A stretch of DNA of 9,228 nt from an uncultured Flammeovirgaceae bacterium (GCA_946886805.1 CAMPJM010000136.1:1-9228), one strand, 5' to 3'. Shown: positions 1-6,685, counted from the first letter of the stretch. Numbers and translations: made by a program. The notes: generated by a model not told the origin, from the letters alone.

Positions 1-23
1 GCGTCCCGCTCGATTTGCAAATC
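1..23. repeat. Partial REP-like palindromic repeat at window edge
   Basis: Positions 1-12 read GCGTCCCGCTCG, which differs by one extra C from GCGTCCGCTCG at 1339-1349. Positions 12-23 form the perfect palindrome GATTTGCAAATC, whose TTGCAAATC core recurs in the hairpin at 1422-1444. The order of the two motifs is the same as in the downstream copy. The element is cut by the window edge, so its full length is unknown. Confidence 0.5.
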
Positions 24-156
24 ATTCCCAATCCTCTATCACGATGAGTAAAAATCCGGTTGCCTCATCTCTCAATTGTATTTTCAAGCATTTTTTTGTA
101 GTTTAAAAACCTATTGCAAAATAAATACCTAAACTTTTTAATCTAGATAAAATAAA

Positions 157-1308
157 ATGCGGAACATTATTATTCTGGCTTTAATATTTGCAAGTACTAA
201 TCTGTTTTCCCAACGTTTCCTGACTTACGAATATCCTCAATTGGACTCCATTATTGGCGGATCTTACGGAACAGCTGTTAATTATCTGGGGGAGAATCAA
301 GACTTGCTATTTGATTTTTATGCTCCCAAAAATGATGAAAGCAATAAAAGGCCTCTTATAATTTACCTCCACGGTGGAGGTTTCAATTCAGGGACAAGAA
401 GCTACCCCTCTGTTAAATTAATTGCCAAGAAGATGGCTATGAAAGGCTATGCAGTAGCCAATATCGATTATCGGTTAGATCCTAATTTTGAGCTTTACAA
501 CTCCAATGAGAACAGAAGGGCTATGACCGATGCCATGCATGATGCCAAACAAGCCATTCGGTATTTCAAAGCCAATGCCGCACTCTACAAGCTTGACACG
601 ACGAAAGTTTTTATCGGTGGGGAATCTGCCGGGGCAGCTGCCGCAATGATGGCAAGTTATGTAGACAAACAGGCCGAAATGAGCATATATCCTATGGCAA
701 ATCCCAACAATCCAGTTGGCAGCGCTAGCAATCCCAATGTTGGAAATGAGGTAAATGCAACGATGTGCTTATGTGGCCTGCTACTGGATACAATGGCAAT
801 TGAGAAACCAAGCGACCCACCGCTGCTTTGGACACACGGCTCTGCAGATCCTTTAATTCCAATGCCATTGGCTTTTATGATCGTTACGAGAGCGCAAAAT
901 ATTGGCCTGCCTATTCAAACAAAAATTTATGAAGGTGCTACCCATTGCCCCTGGTATTATGGAAATCCTCAATGGGAAACTTATCTTGACTCTACAATTA
1001 CAGACATCACCACTTTTCTTTATCCAAAGGTAAGTCCGGTCTTAAATGTAACTGATGAAAAGGATTTGTCATTTAAAATTTATCCAAATCCGGGGACTGA
1101 AGATATTTTCATCGAACTTGATAAACAGTATGCAAAAATAAAGATCACAATATTGTCCCCCACAGGCCAAATTAAAAAAGATTGGACTTTTCGAAACAAA
1201 AGCAGCCTTCATCTAAACTTAAGAGATTTTACGAAAGGTGTTTATATAATGAAGACAGAAATAGACAAGGTGGTGCTTACAAAAAAAATAGTCATTGGTG
1301 GACAGTAG
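157..1308 (+). CDS. Secreted alpha/beta-hydrolase (esterase/lipase-like) with T9SS sorting domain
   Basis: A 383-residue predicted serine hydrolase acting outside the cell. Residues 1-18 form a Sec signal peptide (hydrophobic stretch ending LFSQ). The oxyanion-hole motif HGGG is at 72-75, the nucleophile elbow GESAG at 155-159 (Ser157), and the acid and base are probably Asp231 (HGSADP) and His263 (ATHCPW). This set matches the carboxylesterase/BD-FAE-like alpha/beta-hydrolase families. Residues about 306-383 look like a type A T9SS C-terminal domain: it begins with YPNP (309-312), has SPTGQ in the middle and ends in a KGVYIMK...KKIVI pattern. Such domains direct export through the type IX system and removal or anchoring at the surface. 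Start: the ATG follows an AT-rich leader, as is normal in Bacteroidota. A weak promoter (TTG at 76-78, TAGTTTAA at 99-106) is possible. The gene stands alone and converges on the DUF885 gene. The substrate cannot be told; a role in deacylating plant or algal glycans is only a guess. Confidence 0.88.
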   Translation: MRNIIILALIFASTNLFSQRFLTYEYPQLDSIIGGSYGTAVNYLGENQDLLFDFYAPKNDESNKRPLIIYLHGGGFNSGTRSYPSVKLIAKKMAMKGYAVANIDYRLDPNFELYNSNENRRAMTDAMHDAKQAIRYFKANAALYKLDTTKVFIGGESAGAAAAMMASYVDKQAEMSIYPMANPNNPVGSASNPNVGNEVNATMCLCGLLLDTMAIEKPSDPPLLWTHGSADPLIPMPLAFMIVTRAQNIGLPIQTKIYEGATHCPWYYGNPQWETYLDSTITDITTFLYPKVSPVLNVTDEKDLSFKIYPNPGTEDIFIELDKQYAKIKITILSPTGQIKKDWTFRNKSSLHLNLRDFTKGVYIMKTEIDKVVLTKKIVIGGQ

Positions 1309-1331
1309 CCTTCGACTTAAACGCTGCTGCT

Positions 1332-1353
1332 AGCGCGAGCGTCCGCTCGTGCT
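1332..1353. repeat. GC-rich REP-like hairpin
   Basis: Arms 1332-1340 (AGCGCGAGC) and 1345-1353 (GCTCGTGCT) pair over 9 bp with one G-T wobble around the loop GTCC. It sits in the gap between convergent genes. No T-tract follows on either strand, so it is not a classic intrinsic terminator. The sequence resembles intergenic palindromes found in many copies in Bacteroidota genomes, often linked with TnpA-REP (RAYT) transposases; that link is from general knowledge, and no such transposase is in the window. Confidence 0.7.
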
Positions 1354-1396
1354 TTAATAATTCCGGGAGCGGATGTTTGCGCCAGAGAGGGTTTTA

Positions 1397-1444
1397 AAGG
1401 ATTACAAATCCTTGATTAGAGCTTCAGGATTGCAAATCCTGAAG
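1397..1444. repeat. Two tandem hairpins with related stems
   Basis: First hairpin: AAGGATT (1397-1403), loop ACA, AATCCTT (1407-1413). Second: CTTCAGGATT (1422-1431), loop GCA, AATCCTGAAG (1435-1444), a perfect 10-bp stem. The two share the core GGATT-NCA-AATCC and are 8 nt apart, so they look like two diverged units of one repeat. They lie between the 3' ends of the esterase and DUF885 genes and might stall transcription from both sides, but neither has a T-tract. Confidence 0.75.
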
Positions 1445-1510
1445 AGCGAGCAAATCAGTCAGCAGTGTAATTCGGTTATTCCCATAAAAGAAATTCTATT
1501 AAAGTTATTC

Positions 1511-3358
1511 CTACTTAGCTGACATATCTGATTTCTGCGATTCAATCCAAAGATCAACTTGTCTTTCCAATATTTCCAGTGGCATAGCTCCGCCCCCCAA
1601 AATCGTATCGTGAAATGCTCTTATATCAAATTTGTCGCCCAGCGCTTTTTCTGCCTTTTCTCTCAGTTCCTGAATTTTAAGCATGCCTATTTTGTAGGAA
1701 GTAGCCTGACCGGGCATTACCATATATCGCTGAACCTCCGCTTTTATGGCTCCGGGTGTGATAGAGGAGTTTTCGGTAAAATATTTTATCCCGTCAGCTT
1801 CTGTCCAGCCTTTAGCATGTAAACCTGTATCTACCACCAGGCGAATAGCTCTCCAAATCTCATTTACCAGGCGGCCAAAGTCGTAATACGGATTTTCATA
1901 TCCACCCATTTCTTTGGCCAGTGCTTCGGCATATAACCCCCAGCCCTCGCTGTAGGCAGTATAATGGCTCTGGGTCCTGAATTGAGGTACAGATTCTAAT
2001 TCCTGAGCAATAGAAATTTGCATGTGATGCCCGGGATTCCCTTCATGATAAGCCACTCCTTCCAAGGTTGATTTGGGCATAGATGCCATGTCAGAAAGAT
2101 GAACATAATATATTCCAGGTCGCGACCCATCCGGAGTTCCCGGAAAATAGTGCTGAGGTGCTCCGTCCTGCTCCCTGAAAGCTTCTACCCGCTTCACCAC
2201 CAAATCAGCTTTGGGAAGGATCCCAAAAAACTCAGGCAATTTCTCATTTATATTATCCAAAACCCTTTCAGATTCATCGAGGTATGCTTGACGACCTTCA
2301 TCTGTATTTGGAAAGAAAAATTGTTCATCGGTGTTGATGAATTCAAAAAATGACGTAAGGCTGCCTTCAAAACCAACCTGTTCTTTTATAGCCAGCATTT
2401 CTTCTTTTATCCTTGCTACCTCTTTCAGGCCGATATTGTGAATTTCTTCCGCAGAAAGATCGGTGGTGGTAGACATCTGTAACATGTGATCGTAATAAGC
2501 TTTCCCATTTTTATGTCTGCTCACACCAGTTGGACTCTCTTCTGCAAGCGCCATTTCAGCTTCCAACCAGACAATCAGCGTATCATAGGCTGGTTTAAAA
2601 TGCTCAATCAAAGCTTTTTCTGATGCGGCTTGGAGCGACTTTACATTTTCAGCATCTATTTTCCCCGCCTCTTCCAGTGCTTTTATTTTTCCATTCATGT
2701 CATTCCACAAAGGAGATCCTTTTTCAGCATCTGTAAACGGTTGTCCTTCCAACAGGGCTTTGCTTTGTTTGATTACGGTTTCAAAAGTAAATTTGGGTGG
2801 TCTTATATCTTCTGAACCTTGTAACTTACCACGGTCTACCAATTGATTGATGGCTCTGCCAGTTTCCTCAATTCTTGAAATATAGGCGTGCATATCTTCA
2901 ATGCTATCCACCTTATGAAAATTGATCAAGATATTGGGAAGGCTAGTATGCATTCCACTCATTTGAGAGAAAACGTAATCCAATCGTCTGAATTCTTTAT
3001 CTTTTTTAAGCCTTTGATACTGATAAACCCACAGGTCGTAAGAAGTTTTCTCCTCTACGCTGAGGCCATCATAATTGAACTTGCTTTCCAGCTCCTCAAC
3101 ACTTTCCGCATACCAGGCCAATTCCTTGTCTTCGCCCGCTTCACTCATATCATCAATCTCGCCATACAAATCTTTCCGACCCAGGATCGTGAGTTGCAGC
3201 GGACTCATCTGAAGCGACTCTTCATATTTGACATCTAACCATTCTGTCAAAGACTCGGTTTTAGTGTTTTCAGTCTTTTCCTTTTTTTCATCACCTTGAC
3301 AAGCAGAAAATAATAAGAAAGAACAGGCGAGAAAGAATAAATTAATAGATTGACGCAT
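1511..3358 (-). CDS. DUF885 family lipoprotein, probable zinc peptidase-like
   Basis: A 615-residue protein of the DUF885 family (PF05960), close to the family's usual length. Residues 1-20 are a lipoprotein signal with lipobox FSAC (Cys20), followed by a charged linker (QGDEKKEK), so it should be anchored in the outer membrane. The family hallmarks are present: HEGNPGHH at 438-445, a zinc-metallopeptidase-like HExxxGHH arrangement; SEGWGLYAE at 470-478, probably giving the third ligand or catalytic Glu; and RYMVMPGQATSYKIG at 544-558. The N-terminal 400 residues are mainly helical and charged. DUF885 proteins are thought to resemble clan MA peptidases, but the substrate here is unknown. Start: the ATG gives a clean signal peptide with Arg at position 2. 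No close operon partner: the VOC gene upstream is more than 550 bp away and the gene downstream is convergent. No perfect TAnnTTTG element was seen upstream; TATATTAC at 3430-3437 (minus strand) is only a weak match. Confidence 0.9.
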   Translation of the reverse strand: MRQSINLFFLACSFLLFSACQGDEKKEKTENTKTESLTEWLDVKYEESLQMSPLQLTILGRKDLYGEIDDMSEAGEDKELAWYAESVEELESKFNYDGLSVEEKTSYDLWVYQYQRLKKDKEFRRLDYVFSQMSGMHTSLPNILINFHKVDSIEDMHAYISRIEETGRAINQLVDRGKLQGSEDIRPPKFTFETVIKQSKALLEGQPFTDAEKGSPLWNDMNGKIKALEEAGKIDAENVKSLQAASEKALIEHFKPAYDTLIVWLEAEMALAEESPTGVSRHKNGKAYYDHMLQMSTTTDLSAEEIHNIGLKEVARIKEEMLAIKEQVGFEGSLTSFFEFINTDEQFFFPNTDEGRQAYLDESERVLDNINEKLPEFFGILPKADLVVKRVEAFREQDGAPQHYFPGTPDGSRPGIYYVHLSDMASMPKSTLEGVAYHEGNPGHHMQISIAQELESVPQFRTQSHYTAYSEGWGLYAEALAKEMGGYENPYYDFGRLVNEIWRAIRLVVDTGLHAKGWTEADGIKYFTENSSITPGAIKAEVQRYMVMPGQATSYKIGMLKIQELREKAEKALGDKFDIRAFHDTILGGGAMPLEILERQVDLWIESQKSDMSAK

Positions 3359-3529
3359 AAATAGCTGTTAAAATGATGATATTTTAAGTCACATTGAATG
3401 TATGATATTTACAGGAAGTAAATCCGTTGTAATATAATCATTTTCACTATTTTATTACCAACTTTGGATCAAGCAAATATTATGGGGGGCAGTCGTGTAT
3501 TTTTCTGGGTTAGTCTCTCGTGATGATTC
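3359..3529. other. Non-coding leader of DUF885 gene, no clear element
   Basis: AT-rich DNA upstream of the DUF885 gene, which must hold its promoter. I see no strong promoter match, hairpin or ORF here. Confidence 0.4.
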
Positions 3530-3563
3530 GGCTACGCCAAAGGCATGGCTATGCCAAAGCCAA
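3530..3563. repeat. 17-bp imperfect tandem repeat with internal hairpin
   Basis: GGCTACGCCAAAGGCAT (3530-3546) is followed directly by GGCTATGCCAAAGCCAA (3547-3563). The first 13 bases of the two units differ at one position. GGCAT (3542-3546) and ATGCC (3551-3555) also form a 5-bp hairpin. The 12-mer GCCAAAGGCATG at 3536-3547 occurs again in inverted orientation at 6553-6564, which suggests a dispersed repeat. Confidence 0.6.
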
Positions 3564-3702
3564 ATCTACACAGGGCGTCCATAGCTATAGCTAGTTTAAA
3601 TCCGACATTGAGTCTCATTGAAATTAGGGGCTCGTAAAGCAATGTAACTATACAATCCCCTCCAACATTAAAACAGCTGTAACTACTCAGGTAATAGAAA
3701 AC

Positions 3703-3865
3703 CGTCATTCCTGGCGAATCCCGAAAGCTTTCGGGAGTAGACCAGGAATCCCCCGCTACGAAGTGCTGGAATAATTTAGCGATTCCGAGTTCATATCAGG
3801 GGATTCCGGCCGTGCCAGTCTTGGATATTTACTCCGTGAAGAACTCCATAAATTCCGGAATGACG
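3703..3865. mobile_element. 163-bp MITE-like element with terminal inverted repeats
   Basis: The ends are exact 9-bp inverted repeats: CGTCATTCC at 3703-3711 and GGAATGACG at 3857-3865. Inside is an 18-bp perfect palindrome, TCCCGAAAGCTTTCGGGA (3719-3736), and repeated GATTCC words. The stretch is richer in GC than its flanks and has no credible ORF. These traits fit a non-autonomous, palindromic intergenic element. I could not see a target-site duplication, so transposition is inferred and it could instead be a REP-type dispersed repeat. It lies between the VOC stop and the DUF885 start. Confidence 0.6.
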
Positions 3866-3881
3866 ATATATTATAGTTGCA

Positions 3882-3909
3882 AACAGCTAATAGCTAATAA
3901 CTAACAGCT
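3882..3909. repeat. Four-copy heptamer tandem repeat
   Basis: AACAGCT, AATAGCT, AATAACT and AACAGCT follow one another without gaps, ending five bases before the VOC stop codon complement. Copies 1 and 4 are identical. This is a short low-complexity array of the kind that varies in copy number by slippage. Confidence 0.65.
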
Positions 3910-3913
3910 AGTT

Positions 3914-4342
3914 CTACTTCGGAAGCTCATAATCTATCATCCAGCAAACCCCAAACTTATCTTTAAATGAAGCGAAGTAAGATCCCCAGGGAGCATCAGC
4001 AAGTGGCATCTCTATTTCGCCGTCCTGAGCTAGTTTTTCGTATATTTTATCAGCCTCTTGTTTCGATTCTGGGCTTAAGCAAATATAATTGTTGTCGCCT
4101 ACATTCACCTTCTGATTCATACTCTCAACGCAATCAGACGCCATTAATATAGTATCTTTCGTTAGCGGCAGTGAAATATGCATTATTTTGTTCATGTCGC
4201 TCTCGCTGATTTCCACGCCTTCCATCGGCATATCGCGGAAACGGACAACAGCTTTAAATTCTCCTCCAAAAACAGACTGGTAAAAATTAAAGGCTTCTTC
4301 GGAATTGCCTCCAAAATTGAGGTATGGGTGTATTGCTTTCAT
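3914..4342 (-). CDS. VOC/PhnB-like (glyoxalase-fold) protein
   Basis: A 142-residue cytoplasmic protein with no signal peptide, the normal size for the PhnB-like branch of the vicinal oxygen chelate superfamily (COG2764). It begins with the typical MKAIHPYLNFGGNSEEAFNFY, where F/Y-L-x-F-x-G-x-S-x-E-A-x-x-F-Y marks the first beta-alpha unit, followed by FGGEF. The second half carries EADKIYEKLAQDGEI, then the PWGSYFASFKDKFGVCWMI block that is characteristic of this group (W-G-x-x-F-x-x-x-x-D-x-F-G-V-x-W). HISL at about residue 56 may supply one metal ligand. Many relatives are annotated as 3-demethylubiquinone methyltransferase-like, which is a misleading label; most have no known substrate. 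Start: the only ATG that gives the family N-terminus; an A/T-rich leader precedes it. Flanked on both sides by repeat-rich DNA and probably transcribed alone from the promoter near 4430. Confidence 0.88.
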   Translation of the reverse strand: MKAIHPYLNFGGNSEEAFNFYQSVFGGEFKAVVRFRDMPMEGVEISESDMNKIMHISLPLTKDTILMASDCVESMNQKVNVGDNNYICLSPESKQEADKIYEKLAQDGEIEMPLADAPWGSYFASFKDKFGVCWMIDYELPK

Positions 4343-4429
4343 AATTGAAAAAAAAAATATCTCTGCCTACTCTTATGGATTTTCGAATGCTCCCGTTTTT
4401 ATAGTGGTTCCTGCTCCACTTGTGCATTA

Positions 4430-4437
4430 CAAAAGTA
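4430..4437 (-). promoter_or_regulatory. Candidate Bacteroidota promoter (-7) for VOC gene
   Basis: On the minus strand this reads TACTTTTG, a full match to the -7 consensus TAnnTTTG. A TTTG lies 16 nt upstream, somewhat shorter than the usual spacing of about 19. The gene start is 87 nt downstream. Short consensus in AT-rich DNA, so chance is possible. Confidence 0.4.
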
Positions 4438-4519
4438 AACAAAAGAATAAAAGCAAATAAGTGCAAATACGCCAACTATAAGGGGCAATTGAGACAAAAT
4501 TATGGATCAAGAAAAAGTT

Positions 4520-4742
4520 CCCGGACCTGTTCCTGCCTGCCCCGAACTTGTTTCGGGGGATCCCTCAAAACTACAGCCGAACCCTGCTTTTTCGGGCTTG
4601 AAAATGCGCCTCCCCAGAAATATTGCTTGAGACAAAACCAAAGTTGCAGCTTAATATTGAAAAATATTTGGGACGCCCCCACGCTCAAACCCTTCCGAGC
4701 ACACCGCCGCTATGCGTGTGGCTCGGTCAGCACTTCGTAGTA
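4520..4742. repeat. GC-rich hairpin island, probable dispersed repeat
   Basis: This stretch is clearly richer in GC than the neighbouring gaps and contains several hairpins. CCCCGAA (4540-4546) pairs with TTCGGGG (4552-4558) around CTTGT. CCGAA (4577-4581) pairs with TTCGG (4591-4595). CCGAGCACAC (4695-4704) pairs with GTGTGGCTCGG (4716-4726) with one bulged base. CAGCACTTCGTAG at 4728-4740 is the exact reverse complement of 3756-3768 inside the MITE-like element. Short ORFs on both strands lack family features. It could be a dispersed repeat or the decayed remains of an insertion. Confidence 0.5.
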
Positions 4743-4835
4743 ACACTTACTGATAATATTAAAGATTTGTTGAAAGAGGATTGCGAAAAATCTATTGCTC
4801 CTGACTACGGACGGCGCTTTGTTTAACTACTCCAG

Positions 4836-6440
4836 CTATTCAGTTGCCATTTTAAACCAATCAAAAGCTGCGGTTTTACCTTCACTTCCTTTCACATTGA
4901 GCCCTACTCTCACTGCTCTGTCCCAAGGTGGTAGGTAACTTGCGTCGATTGGCTCATCAGCATTTAACGCCTGCCATTCATCTTTATCTGTACTCCAGCT
5001 GAATTCCATCTTATCGCCATCCCTCGTAATTAGACGCAACTGAATGACATCTTCTTCAGGAGCTTCTAAAGTTTTATGTATGATTCTTTCTCCGGCTTTT
5101 ATCGACCATAAAACGACCTCTCTGTCGACTACCGAAACTCCTACCGCATTGTCCTGATCACCTATTGCGGTCAATCCTGCCTGAACGCCTTCTCCCAAAG
5201 TACTTAAATTAATAGCAGCAGTAACCTGGTAATCGGCTGATAAGGTCCTTTGCGCCACAAGGTTTCCGAGCTGACCTTCCCCTGCTTGAATAATCAACTG
5301 ACCATCATTCTCAGGATTTATTTTAAAAGCAGCAGATTTTTCTACCGGCCATTGCCAAGTTTCAGCTAATTCAGACTTATCAAATTCAAAAGTCAAATTC
5401 AAATTATCGGGAGCATTTTCTTGGTGCGGTGCATGAGATTGTGCACTGGGAGCATTGTCCTCGAAATGGGGCCAATTATCTTCTCCCCAGGTGATCTTAT
5501 CCAACAAGCCTTGACGACCCGTGTAAACAAATCCGTCGGTACTGTAGGCATGGTAGAGATAATAATAATTTCCAGTCGTATCGGTTACGACGGACCCATG
5601 TCCTGCACATTTCCAAGTCTCATTTTGCTTCATTATTGGATTCTGTTCGTATTTCTCCCAGGGACCCTCCAACTTTTTTGACCTTGCTACGCCTACCCCG
5701 TAAGTACACCCGCGTCCACAACACGCATCGCCTGCATAAAAGGTGTAGAAATAACCATTTTTGCGAAGTATATAAGCTCCTTCTACCAAACCGCCCTCCC
5801 AGGTCTCCGGATCATTCCGGAACAACTCAAACTTCTCCCCCAGCAATTCGGTACGTGCTTCGTTCATTTTTTGGCCCCACATTGGAGTGGGCTTTCCGAC
5901 GCTATTTCCATCTTCTTTCCAGATAAGGTGCAGTTCACCATTTTCGTCCCTGATAGGGAAGCCATCAATAGATCCTGCCTCCTGACAAACCAAAGCCCCA
6001 TGATCTTTATACGGACCTTTGGGATTGGTGGCACTCGCAACTCCTACGCAAAGGTTACCACCCTCCTTTTTGGCGGTGTAGTAGATATAGAAAGTCCCAT
6101 TTTCATAAGCGATTTCCGGTGCCCAATAATGTGCCTCTGTCCACTCGGGAGCTTCTTCAGGAAAGACATGACCCACTATTTCCCAATCTACCAAATTAGT
6201 AGAATGCAGAATAGGGAACAAAGGAGCCCATTCGGAAGAAGTTGCAGTTGCCCAATAATCATTTCCAACCCTCACTACCGATGGATCGGCAAAATCGCCC
6301 GGCAACACAGGATTATTGTAAGTAATAATGTTAGCCTCTTCGGCTATTGAAGCTTCTTTCTTATTGTCCGCTTTGTTGCATGAAAAAAGAAAAAACAGGA
6401 AGTAGATTCCTATAAATAACAAACTATTAAATTTTCTCAT
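4836..6440 (-). CDS. GH43 family glycoside hydrolase lipoprotein with C-terminal beta-sandwich domain
   Basis: A 534-residue glycosidase. I chose the ATG at 6440: it gives MRKFNSLLF, a hydrophobic core and lipobox LFSC with Cys21. The upstream in-frame ATG at 6473 would add 11 poorly fitting residues and lies inside an inverted repeat. Residues about 40-335 form a five-bladed GH43 propeller. Probable catalytic residues are Asp52 (FADPSV), Asp159 (SIDGFP, pKa modulator) and Glu220 (VEGAY, general acid), with His281 in GHGS as the usual metal-site histidine. WAPE at 106-109 is also typical. A Cys-rich segment, DACCGRGC (238-245), follows the general-acid blade. Residues about 350-534 form a second domain resembling the beta-sandwich at the C terminus of some GH43 enzymes (GH43_C2/DUF1349-like). 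Lipid anchoring suggests outer-membrane location. Known GH43 activities are arabinofuranosidase, arabinanase, xylosidase and galactanase; the subfamily cannot be fixed here. It is the last of three same-strand carbohydrate genes, 245 bp after the other GH43. Confidence 0.9.
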   Translation of the reverse strand: MRKFNSLLFIGIYFLFFLFSCNKADNKKEASIAEEANIITYNNPVLPGDFADPSVVRVGNDYWATATSSEWAPLFPILHSTNLVDWEIVGHVFPEEAPEWTEAHYWAPEIAYENGTFYIYYTAKKEGGNLCVGVASATNPKGPYKDHGALVCQEAGSIDGFPIRDENGELHLIWKEDGNSVGKPTPMWGQKMNEARTELLGEKFELFRNDPETWEGGLVEGAYILRKNGYFYTFYAGDACCGRGCTYGVGVARSKKLEGPWEKYEQNPIMKQNETWKCAGHGSVVTDTTGNYYYLYHAYSTDGFVYTGRQGLLDKITWGEDNWPHFEDNAPSAQSHAPHQENAPDNLNLTFEFDKSELAETWQWPVEKSAAFKINPENDGQLIIQAGEGQLGNLVAQRTLSADYQVTAAINLSTLGEGVQAGLTAIGDQDNAVGVSVVDREVVLWSIKAGERIIHKTLEAPEEDVIQLRLITRDGDKMEFSWSTDKDEWQALNADEPIDASYLPPWDRAVRVGLNVKGSEGKTAAFDWFKMATE

Positions 6441-6457
6441 TTTATATTTATTAAAAC

Positions 6458-6479
6458 TGAAGCATAAAGCCATGCTTCA
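6458..6479. promoter_or_regulatory. Inverted repeat upstream of GH43 start (possible operator or leader hairpin)
   Basis: TGAAGCAT (6458-6465) and ATGCTTCA (6472-6479) are perfect 8-bp arms around a 6-nt spacer, 17 nt upstream of the ATG at 6440. The position would allow an mRNA hairpin that affects ribosome binding or a dimeric repressor site. No regulator is identified, and the function is inferred from position alone. Confidence 0.45.
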
Positions 6480-6552
6480 TAGTATTTTATTTAGCTGTTC
6501 TTGAGTTACTTGTAGTGTCTTATCCGTAATTTTCGAGTTATTTTGTCATGGG

Positions 6553-6564
6553 CATGCCTTTGGC
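6553..6564. repeat. 12-mer shared with the 3530 repeat, inverted
   Basis: CATGCCTTTGGC is the exact reverse complement of 3536-3547. The rest of this gap (6480-6685) is AT-rich, with two CTTTGCG words near 6622 and 6655 and no clear terminator for the upstream GH43 gene. Confidence 0.4.
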
Positions 6565-6685
6565 CAAACATTAAACAAAGGAACATTGCAACAGCTATTT
6601 CAAAGATAGTCGTAGTTATAGCTTTGCGTTCTTTGCTTTTTTTAACTTATTTTTCTTTGCGTGAGCCAAAGCTTTCGGCGAAATT

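Noticed and set aside
1182..1397. 71-residue plus-strand ORF running out of the esterase 3' end
   Set aside because: It is a shifted frame of the T9SS domain that reads on into the REP-like hairpin (Ala/Ser/Arg-rich end).
3582..3593. 12-bp palindrome TAGCTATAGCTA
   Set aside because: A low-complexity TAGC word; it lies in no clear position relative to a promoter and could be chance.
4287..4475. 62-residue minus-strand ORF with a hydrophobic N terminus upstream of the VOC gene
   Set aside because: It overlaps the VOC start in another frame, covers the promoter candidate, and loses any membrane-protein character after residue 20. Its hydrophobicity follows from AT-rich non-coding DNA.
4500..4688. 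62-residue minus-strand ORF and overlapping plus-strand ORFs in the GC-rich island
   Set aside because: They have no recognisable domain, and their composition reflects the hairpin repeats; open frames exist on both strands at the same place.
5871..6350. 159-residue plus-strand ORF opposite the lipoprotein GH43 gene
   Set aside because: It is antisense to a strongly supported GH43 coding region and shows no domain of its own.
6541..6600. Possible promoter for the lipoprotein GH43 gene (minus strand AATGTTTG)
   Set aside because: It misses one fixed base of TAnnTTTG, has no good -33 element, and overlaps a repeat word.
6665..6679. Possible terminator hairpin after the second GH43 gene
   Set aside because: The stem needs a bulged base, and no T-tract follows on the minus strand.
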